Shown piece by piece: positions 15,187 through 21,422 of a DNA stretch of 33,192 bases. This DNA is from Spirochaetaceae bacterium (GTDB taxonomy: Bacteria > Spirochaetota > Spirochaetia > Treponematales > Breznakiellaceae): NCBI GenBank assembly GCA_031257075.1, contig JAIRPM010000169.1:1-33192 (forward strand), in the 5' to 3' direction. The notes under the pieces were generated by a model that was given only the letters and a program-made list of their open reading frames with translations, was not told the origin of the DNA and did no database searches. Every line of letters begins with the position of its first letter. The stretch's first letter is position 1. Position numbers and translations under genes: made by a program.

Positions 15187-16383
15187 TTATTTGAGGAACC
15201 GGTCGGTGCGCCACCAAACCAACTTGGCTTCATAAGCGCCGGCGAGAAGGGCGGAAAGAACGCCATTTGACGAAACATTAAAGGTGAAAAAATTTAATTC
15301 GTTGTTGTCAACGCGGATAGAGCCGTGCGCCCGTTCCGCGCCTGTTTCCGAGTCGAGGACGAGGAGCGCGAAGCCGGTTTCTACGGGAAAGTAGAAAAAG
15401 ACAGAGCCGCCCGCCATTGCGCCGAACATCGTGTAGAGCAGGTTTTCGCTGCTCCGTTTTCTGTTTACGGTAATGCTTCCTTCAAAAAACGGAATGTCCA
15501 CGCTGCCCCGGAACGAGCCGTCCTCTACGTTCATAACCCAGAGCGCGGAACTATCCGGCTCCATACCGGAAACAACCTGTGTTGTTTCATCGTGGATTTC
15601 GCGGTAGTAATCGATTTTAAGGTAGAGGGTTTTTGAATCGGGCGCGACGGCGATACCGTTCAGAACGGCCTGCACTTTACCCCGGTCATTAGGCGCGGGC
15701 AGTTTATTGTTCCTGACAGAAACGGTATGGAGGAGAAGCCCCTCATTGTTAAACCAGTATACGTCCATGCCCTGCGGCAGCCGGCACACAACGGCCAAAT
15801 CGTCATTGGCCGAAACATAAATGTTGTCGATGAGGGGGAAAGGGCTTCCGCCCGGCCCTTCCTGCCCCAGATAGCCGGTAAAATTACCGTCAATATCAAA
15901 GCGGAGTACGGTCCAGGAGAGCATTACTTTTTCTTCGCTGTTATAAGACTGGCGTTCTGATGTGAGTTTGTCCGCGACATAAATATTCCGGGTTGAATCG
16001 ACGGTTACGGCGCCCGGTTCGTTGAGCGGCCATGCGACTGACCACCGGGTCGCGCTCATATTTTCAGTTTTTGATTTGAGGCTGAGGGGGACAGGGTTGG
16101 TTTCGCTGTTGTATATCATGAAGAGCAAGTCGCCATAGGAATTGTAATGGAGGACTTTGCCGCCGGCGCCGTTGGCGATGTAGAAAAAACCGTCCCGCAT
16201 AGCAAGCGTTGTTTGCGCGGTATCCTGCCGGTTTTGCAGATTGAAAAGGTCGAGTTCGTCTTCGAGCCTGCCGATTCTGAATGTCCACAAATCCTCGCGT
16301 TCAATAGACACGCTGCCGGTTTTGGCGCAGGAAACAAGGGAAAAGGCAACGGACGCGATAATGGTAAAAAAAAGAGGTTTCAT
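15187..16383 (-). CDS. Lipoprotein with predicted NHL/beta-propeller fold
   Basis: This 398-residue product has a lipoprotein signal (IIASVAFSLVSC, Cys19). The rest has recurring propeller-like blades: GAVTVDSTRNIYVADK, LRFDIDGNFTGYLGQ, IDNIYVSANDDLAVV, GIAVAPDSKTLYLKI and LWVMNVEDGSFRG. These fit an NHL or similar beta-propeller, a scaffold that usually binds other molecules. No catalytic residues can be assigned. The ATG at 16383 lies only about 15 nt beyond the SRP RNA 3' end and has no Shine-Dalgarno site, so it may be transcribed by read-through from that gene. It is convergent with the acidic membrane protein. Confidence 0.7.
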   Translation of the reverse strand: MKPLFFTIIASVAFSLVSCAKTGSVSIEREDLWTFRIGRLEDELDLFNLQNRQDTAQTTLAMRDGFFYIANGAGGKVLHYNSYGDLLFMIYNSETNPVPLSLKSKTENMSATRWSVAWPLNEPGAVTVDSTRNIYVADKLTSERQSYNSEEKVMLSWTVLRFDIDGNFTGYLGQEGPGGSPFPLIDNIYVSANDDLAVVCRLPQGMDVYWFNNEGLLLHTVSVRNNKLPAPNDRGKVQAVLNGIAVAPDSKTLYLKIDYYREIHDETTQVVSGMEPDSSALWVMNVEDGSFRGSVDIPFFEGSITVNRKRSSENLLYTMFGAMAGGSVFFYFPVETGFALLVLDSETGAERAHGSIRVDNNELNFFTFNVSSNGVLSALLAGAYEAKLVWWRTDRFLK

Positions 16384-16389
16384 CTAGGT

Positions 16390-16405
16390 AAAAAACCGGG
16401 CAGGA
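16390..16405 (-). terminator. Intrinsic terminator at the SRP RNA 3' end
   Basis: The 3' strand of the SRP RNA closing helix (TCCTGCC on the reverse strand) is followed by CGG and six T. The RNA's own end helix would act as the stem. The next gene starts 7 nt beyond the T run. Confidence 0.45.
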
Positions 16406-16494
16406 TTGGCCACGGCGCAGCGCTCTCCAGTTGCCGTTGCTTCCTTCCGGACCTGGCGGGGTTGGCTGGCAGCTTCTCGCATGGTTCCTGCCAC
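16398..16494 (-). ncRNA. ffs: Signal recognition particle RNA, small bacterial (4.5S) type
   Basis: The reverse strand carries the universal SRP RNA apical core, CCAGGTCCGGAAGGAAGCA, with its GGAA tetraloop and the asymmetric AGCA side of the internal loop, where Ffh binds. The ends pair (GGCAGGA at the 5' end with TCCTGCC at the 3' end), giving a single hairpin of about 97 nt without an Alu domain. A promoter with a 17-nt spacer lies immediately upstream and a T run downstream. The RNA targets nascent membrane and secreted proteins together with Ffh and FtsY. End positions are accurate to a few nucleotides. Confidence 0.92.
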
Positions 16495-16502
16495 GGACTT
16501 TC

Positions 16503-16531
16503 ACTATATCCCAAAGCGGCCGGTCAGGCAA
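16503..16531 (-). promoter_or_regulatory. SRP RNA promoter
   Basis: On the reverse strand TTGCCT, a 17-nt spacer and TATAGT are followed after about 7 nt by the predicted RNA 5' end near 16496. Confidence 0.7.
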
Positions 16532-16610
16532 GAGCCCGCCTGTTTGCCCATCCCGGCTTTCGAAGAATGCCGCCGGCTTCCGCCGGATGCCGCCGCAACG
16601 CGGTTTCCCT

Positions 16611-16883
16611 GTTCCGAACTCAATTCGTTCTGCTCCGAGCCTAATTCATTCTGTTCTGAACTCAATTTGTTCTACTCCGAACTCAATTCGTTCTGTTCCG
16701 AACTCAATTTATTCTGTTCCGAACTCAATTTATTCTGTTCCGAACTCAATTCGTTCTGCTCCGAGCCTAATTCGTTCTGTTCCGAACTCAATTTGTTCTA
16801 CTCCGAGCCTAATTCATTCTGTTCCGAACTCAATTTGTTCTGCTCCGAGCCTAATTCATTCTGTTCCGAACTCGATTTATTCT
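16611..16883. repeat. Tandem array, 13 units of exactly 21 bp
   Basis: Thirteen units follow without any insertion or deletion (273 bp). The main unit is GTTCCGAACTCAATTYRTTCT. Units 2, 8, 10 and 12 are a second type with CTCCGAGCCTAATT. The two types partly alternate, as in higher-order unit duplication. Each unit has a conserved AATT, so AT-rich steps recur every 21 bp (two helical turns). Many units have an imperfect dyad, GAAC-N7-GTTC. Two plus-strand frames and no complete minus-strand frame are open across it, but neither has a credible start. It lies upstream of the SRP RNA promoter and of the ComFB promoter. The flank at 16884-17025 shows no gene I can support. Confidence 0.95.
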
Positions 16884-17025
16884 GTTTGGGGCAAGGGATT
16901 TGAGGAAGGCTTTTATTACCATACTGAAATTTATGGAAGCCGGCGGTTTAATGGAAATTATCTCACTATTTGTTTTGGGATTGCGGTGTAAATAGGCTTG
17001 ACCCGGCCGGCGGCAAGCGGCGCAG

Positions 17026-17054
17026 TAGACGGGCGGGGGTGTTTCCGGTATACT
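17026..17054 (+). promoter_or_regulatory. ComFB gene promoter, predicted leaderless
   Basis: TAGACG, a 17-nt spacer and TATACT end 6 nt before the ATG at 17061. The elements are identical to those before the chemoreceptor gene. Confidence 0.55.
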
Positions 17055-17060
17055 GCGGGT

Positions 17061-17828
17061 ATGAGTATTCATAACTTAATGGAAGAGGCGGTTTTTGCCG
17101 AAATCGAGCAGATTTGCGCGTCAATGGAGGATGAAATACGGCGCGGTAACAAGCAGTACGAAGGGGTCTGCACCTGCGCCTATTGCCGCCTTGATGCCGC
17201 ATGCTATGTGCTGAACCGCATAAAACCGAGTTATATCGTATCGGGGCGCGGGATAACCCATGCCGCGCGGGACACTTTTGAAAAACAGCAGAAAATGACC
17301 GATATATCAATCCTGGTCTATGAGGCGATGCTGCAAGTCGGCCACAACCGCCGCCCCAATATTGACCACCATGCGGCAAAGGACAAGCCGCCGCCCGCGC
17401 CGCGAGGGATTTTCTTTAACATTCCGGCTATTTACGGGCGCATTCTCCATGGTTGTAACTTTGCGCCGATGAACGGCATCGATGTGTATCTTTTTTATGA
17501 AGGGCAGGCGGTGCGTATGAAAAATGTCAATTGGAATAACCCCTGCAAACTCAATGATAAAACCGAAGGGGCCTATACGTTCTGGCCGGAAGCGGTGCAG
17601 GCGCGCTGCCTTGGCGAAACAAAGGCGTTCAACTATCAAGTGCAGGCGGAAGCGCCCGGCTTTGAACCGCTGCGCCATTCATTTGTCATACCGGTAGAAA
17701 GCGACGGCACCAGCGATACCTCATTTTCAATGTCGCGGGCTTTTCAGTTGACCGATTTGTATATGTTCCCATGCGAAAGCGCCGCGCCTGAACAAGCGCC
17801 GCGCAAAACGCTTTCTCCGGCATGTTAG
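17061..17828 (+). CDS. ComFB-domain protein with C-terminal Ig-like extension
   Basis: Residues 1 to about 95 of 255 match the ComFB family (PF10719). It begins MSIHNLMEEAVFAEIEQI; the paired cysteines of CTCAYCRLDAACYVLNRI and PSYIVSGRG are typical. ComFB is found beside competence genes in Bacillus, and cyanobacterial members are reported to bind cyclic dinucleotides. The remainder (about 110-240), starting AIYGRILHGCNFAPMNGIDVYLF and ending in FVIPVESDGTSDTSFSMSR, looks like a carboxypeptidase-regulatory or other Ig-like beta-sandwich. I do not know a standard family with this arrangement. The ATG at 17061 was preferred over an earlier in-frame ATG because ComFB homology begins there and the -10 lies 6 nt upstream. 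Confidence 0.72.
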   Translation: MSIHNLMEEAVFAEIEQICASMEDEIRRGNKQYEGVCTCAYCRLDAACYVLNRIKPSYIVSGRGITHAARDTFEKQQKMTDISILVYEAMLQVGHNRRPNIDHHAAKDKPPPAPRGIFFNIPAIYGRILHGCNFAPMNGIDVYLFYEGQAVRMKNVNWNNPCKLNDKTEGAYTFWPEAVQARCLGETKAFNYQVQAEAPGFEPLRHSFVIPVESDGTSDTSFSMSRAFQLTDLYMFPCESAAPEQAPRKTLSPAC

Positions 17829-17858
17829 AATCCGCATACCAATAAAGGAACCCGCGAT

Positions 17859-18974
17859 ATGGCAAAAATAAAAGTGGGGATTTTGTGCGGCGGCAAAAGC
17901 GCCGAACACGAAGTTTCAATACAGTCGGCGCTGAATGTTTACGAAGCGATAGACCGCAGTCTATACGAACCGTACCTTGTCGGTATAGACAAAAGCGGGC
18001 GCTGGTATTTTGATACGGGTGATGTTCAGCGTTTCATCCTAAACCGCGCGGACCCGGCGCGTATCAAATTGAATTATACCTGCGGGCAGTCCGCGCTCGT
18101 TCCCGAAGGGGCGGGCGCTCTGTACAGTTTGGATACAGGCGCGGTAAAAACACGGTTGGACGTAGTGTTCCCGCTGCTCCATGGGCCTAATGGCGAGGAC
18201 GGCACCGTGCAGGGGCTGCTCAAACTTGCGGGAATCCCGTTTGTAGGGGCGGGTGTTTTGGGGTCGGCGGCCGGGATGGACAAAGATGCCTGCAAACGCC
18301 TGCTGCGCGATGCGGGTATTCCGGTCGCCCGCTGGATTTGCCTGAAAAAGAACGCGCCGCGCCCGCCGTTTGAAACAATAGAAGCGGCGCTGGGGATGCC
18401 GTTTTTCATCAAACCGGCAAATATGGGTTCATCGGTCGGGGTAAACAAAGCGCACACCGAATCCGAATACTATGCTTTTTTGGATAACGCTTTTTTGTAT
18501 GATACAAAAGTGCTTGTAGAAGAAGCGGTAGAGGGGCGCGAAATTGAATGCGCTGTTTTGGGTAATGGCGAATGCGGGGCGGAGCCGCCGAGGGCTTCCG
18601 TTCCGGGGGAAATCATCCCTACGCATGAGTTTTATTCGTATGACGCGAAGTATTTGGACGAAAACGGCGCCGCCCTCAAAATTCCCGCCGAATTGCCCGA
18701 AGAAAAGCGCGGCGAAATACAGGCGCTCGCGCTTAAAACATTTGCAGCGCTCTGTTGTGAAGGGTTAAGCCGCGTTGATATGTTTCTCAAAAAAGACGGC
18801 GGCCTGATTGTCAATGAAATTAACACGATGCCGGGTTTTACCAAAATCAGTATGTATCCTAAATTGTGGGAAGCAAGCGGAATTCCTTACGCGCATCTGA
18901 TTGACCGGCTGATACGCCTTGCCATCGAACGGCATACGGCCGAAAAAAGCCTGCGAAACAGTTTCCTTAATTGA
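17859..18974 (+). CDS. ddl: D-alanine--D-alanine ligase
   Basis: This ATP-grasp enzyme makes the D-Ala-D-Ala dipeptide for peptidoglycan. The 371-residue sequence shows GILCGGKSAEHEVSIQSA at the start, PLLHGPNGEDGTVQGLL, the ATP-binding KPANMGSSVGV, VEEAVEGREIECAVLG, and the omega loop FYSYDAKYL. The loop Tyr is the residue associated with D-Ala rather than D-Lac use. The C-terminal VNEINTMPGFTKISMYPKLW carries the metal ligands. AAGGA lies 9 nt before the ATG. It follows the ComFB gene by 30 nt and its TGA overlaps the next gene's TTG start. Confidence 0.95.
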   Translation: MAKIKVGILCGGKSAEHEVSIQSALNVYEAIDRSLYEPYLVGIDKSGRWYFDTGDVQRFILNRADPARIKLNYTCGQSALVPEGAGALYSLDTGAVKTRLDVVFPLLHGPNGEDGTVQGLLKLAGIPFVGAGVLGSAAGMDKDACKRLLRDAGIPVARWICLKKNAPRPPFETIEAALGMPFFIKPANMGSSVGVNKAHTESEYYAFLDNAFLYDTKVLVEEAVEGREIECAVLGNGECGAEPPRASVPGEIIPTHEFYSYDAKYLDENGAALKIPAELPEEKRGEIQALALKTFAALCCEGLSRVDMFLKKDGGLIVNEINTMPGFTKISMYPKLWEASGIPYAHLIDRLIRLAIERHTAEKSLRNSFLN

Positions 18975-19759
18975 CACCTATAACGCCGGAAGACATTGTT
19001 ATTGTACTTTGCCGCCCGTCCGAAAGCGGCAATATAGGCGCTGTCTGCCGCGCAATGATGAATATGGGTTTTACACGCCTGCGCCTTGTCGCGCCGGAAA
19101 ACGTTGACGCAGGCCGCGTCCTTGAACGCGCCGTACATGCCGGGCCGGTGTGGCATGCCGCGCAAACATTTGCCACACTTCGCGAAGCGCTTGCCGGCTG
19201 CTCATTTGTTGCGGGAGCAACACGGCGGCGCGGTGAAAAACGCAAATCATCCACGATGAGCGCCCGCGAACTGGCCGGATTTATCCGCGGCCGCAAAGCG
19301 GCGGCCGCATCTGCGGGCGCATCTGCGGCGGCAAATGCGCCCGTGGCCGCCGTTGTTTTTGGCAACGAACGCGCCGGCCTTGACAGCGGGGAACTGGCGC
19401 TCTGCGACATTGCAACGCATATACCGGTTTCCGGCGCGTTCCCTTCGCTCAATTTATCCCATGCGGTGCAAATTTATTGTTATGAATTGGCGCTGGCTCT
19501 TGCGGAGGAGGATACGCCTCCTGAAGGCCGCTGGGTGCCTCTTGTCCGCGAAGAAATAGAAGCCCTCTGTGATGACACATACCGTACCCTTCAAAAATTC
19601 GGCTTTTATCAAAAATCAGAAAACCGCGAACAATGGGAATTTTTCCGTGATATCATAGCCCGCGCCGCCCTAACCCGCCGTGAAGCGGACTATCTGCGCC
19701 GCATTGTGCTGAAAGCCGCTCATTACCCAGGCAGCGCCGCCCCTTGCCCGGCGCCTTAA
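18971..19759 (+). CDS. TrmJ-like SpoU/TrmH-family RNA methyltransferase
   Basis: This 262-residue SPOUT enzyme is predicted to 2'-O-methylate RNA, most likely tRNA position 32 as in TrmJ. Motif 1 is PSESGNIGAVCRAMMNMGF, motif 2 VVFGNERAGLDSGELALCD and motif 3 IPVSGAFPSLNLSHAVQI, the knot that binds SAM. A C-terminal helical extension (about 200-262) fits TrmJ. The TTG at 18971 overlaps the ddl stop as TTGA; a later ATG would remove motif 1, so the TTG is preferred despite the absence of a Shine-Dalgarno site. An Ala-rich stretch (about 112-125) is an unusual insert. Confidence 0.85.
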   Translation: MTPITPEDIVIVLCRPSESGNIGAVCRAMMNMGFTRLRLVAPENVDAGRVLERAVHAGPVWHAAQTFATLREALAGCSFVAGATRRRGEKRKSSTMSARELAGFIRGRKAAAASAGASAAANAPVAAVVFGNERAGLDSGELALCDIATHIPVSGAFPSLNLSHAVQIYCYELALALAEEDTPPEGRWVPLVREEIEALCDDTYRTLQKFGFYQKSENREQWEFFRDIIARAALTRREADYLRRIVLKAAHYPGSAAPCPAP

Positions 19760-19772
19760 TCTGAGGTATTAT
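19744..19772 (+). promoter_or_regulatory. Promoter of the M30-like protease gene, predicted leaderless
   Basis: TTGCCC, a 17-nt spacer and TATTAT end 6 nt before the ATG at 19779. The -35 lies in the last codons of the methyltransferase gene. AGAG before the ATG is a weak alternative Shine-Dalgarno site. Confidence 0.5.
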
Positions 19773-19778
19773 AGAGAT

Positions 19779-21419
19779 ATGAATACACGGCTTTTTTTAT
19801 GCGTCATTATTGCGGCAATGCTGGCGGTTTCATGTCAAGATGAAATACCGCCTGCGGGAACGGTGAATGTTCCATTGAACTACAATGAAAGCGAAAGCGG
19901 TCCCAGCCTAACGCCTATCAACTTTGGTAAATATGACCAGACTGCGCTGGTAACTATGCCGGCAAACGGGCACAGCGTTATTCTTGTCAAATTGAATACC
20001 GGTACCGCGGGAGTTCCGTACAGCAAGACAGGCTCTGTAACCGAGAGTTCCGGCGGCAGGTCGGCGGCCGATACGCCCGAAACGCCGGTGTTTTCCGCGA
20101 TGCGTTCTCTGGCGGCCGGCGGGGAAACGGACGGAGGCTATAAGCACTATGCCCTCGCGCAGGAATTCAACGCAAATCCCCCGGTATTCACCGATGCCCC
20201 CGCCGCCCGGCAGGCTTTTGCCCGTTCTGATGACACGGTCATTCCTGCCCCCTCCCCCGCCGCCCTAAACGACACAAAATCCTTTTGGATAACCAACGCA
20301 AACAATACATTTATTTCAAAAAGCGGAATGCTGAAAGGTTTGTCTACGCATGCCGAAGTCTGGGTTCTGGCCGAATCCAATAATATTAGTGATACCAATG
20401 CGCAGGCTATCGCCGAAAAGTTTGACTTGATTTACGATAAAGAAACCGAGCTTCTTGGGTATGAATACGGCGGCGGGCCGGGCGGTAGCGGCGGTGTTGA
20501 TATAAATCCCAAAGTCCTGATTCTTGTATACGATATATGCGAAACCAACGTTGTCGGCTATTTTTGGGCAAAAGATTATTATACCGACGCGGAGTTGAGC
20601 GCGTATGGCTATAAATCAAACGGAGCCGAAATATTTTATATGGATTCTCAATACTATAAAGGACAGGACGGCCCCAATCTTATCTATTCGACACTTGCGC
20701 ATGAATTCCAACATATGATTCATTTCAATCAAAAAGTTGTCAAAGAAAGGCGCAACCTCAACAGCGCGGCATGGTATAACGAAATGCTTTCGCTTCTTGC
20801 CGAAGATGTTATCAGCCCGCTTATCGGTATAGCGCCGTCAATGAGCGGCCACCCGGTAACGCTCCGTTTCCCGACGTTTAAAAACTATTACTGGTTTTCG
20901 GGCGTAAATCAATTGAACACAAATGACGCGCGAGCCGCTTATTCGTATGCGAATGTATATGGATTTGGCGCATACCTGGTACGCAATTACGGCGGCCCCG
21001 CGCTCTTGCAGGCTATGGTAACAAATGCTTATACCGATGAAAAATCTATCGAAAAAGCCGTAAAAACGATTACCGGAGACGAGGTCTCATTTTCTACGCT
21101 CTACGAGCAATTCCCCGCCGTTATGCTTAACCGCACCCAGTCCGGCAAAACTTTTAACAAAGAGGCGGCAGGGGTGATAAACGGCACAACTTATACCTTT
21201 TCCCCCATTGATATTGGTGACGGCCCTCTTGTTTTTGCCAAAAATTCTTTTTTGACAACGGTAAAGCGGATACCCAGTTTTGACGATACAACCGGCATTC
21301 CGCCAAAAGGCATTATTCTAGAATCGGCACATGAATGGGTGTCTATAACATCAAATCTTTCGCTTACGATTGCGCGCCCAAGCAGCGCATTTGTCCGTCT
21401 GTATATTATGGTGTTGTAA
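19779..21419 (+). CDS. M30 (hyicolysin)-like zinc metalloprotease lipoprotein
   Basis: This 546-residue product has a lipoprotein signal (IIAAMLAVSC, Cys19). The zinc site is HEFQH (His308, Glu309, His312) within STLAHEFQHMIHFNQK. A downstream WYNEMLSLLAED supplies the third ligand candidate, as in M30 peptidases, which resemble thermolysin. The upstream KVLILVYDICE...GYFWAKDYY region also fits this family. Residues about 140-190 resemble the sequence that precedes the catalytic domain in M30 proteins. It is probably an envelope-anchored protease facing the periplasm or the outside; substrate unknown. The uvrD-like gene begins 3 nt after its stop. Confidence 0.78.
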   Translation: MNTRLFLCVIIAAMLAVSCQDEIPPAGTVNVPLNYNESESGPSLTPINFGKYDQTALVTMPANGHSVILVKLNTGTAGVPYSKTGSVTESSGGRSAADTPETPVFSAMRSLAAGGETDGGYKHYALAQEFNANPPVFTDAPAARQAFARSDDTVIPAPSPAALNDTKSFWITNANNTFISKSGMLKGLSTHAEVWVLAESNNISDTNAQAIAEKFDLIYDKETELLGYEYGGGPGGSGGVDINPKVLILVYDICETNVVGYFWAKDYYTDAELSAYGYKSNGAEIFYMDSQYYKGQDGPNLIYSTLAHEFQHMIHFNQKVVKERRNLNSAAWYNEMLSLLAEDVISPLIGIAPSMSGHPVTLRFPTFKNYYWFSGVNQLNTNDARAAYSYANVYGFGAYLVRNYGGPALLQAMVTNAYTDEKSIEKAVKTITGDEVSFSTLYEQFPAVMLNRTQSGKTFNKEAAGVINGTTYTFSPIDIGDGPLVFAKNSFLTTVKRIPSFDDTTGIPPKGIILESAHEWVSITSNLSLTIARPSSAFVRLYIMVL

Positions 21420-21422
21420 TTT

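Noticed and set aside
16611..16883. CRISPR array
   Set aside because: Units are 21 bp and contiguous with no unique spacers, and no cas gene is nearby.
16406..16991. Two long plus-strand frames across the 21-bp array encoding seven-residue repeats
   Set aside because: The 21-bp period makes any stop-free frame stay open. Both frames begin in the antisense of the SRP RNA and have no Shine-Dalgarno site or sensible N-terminus.
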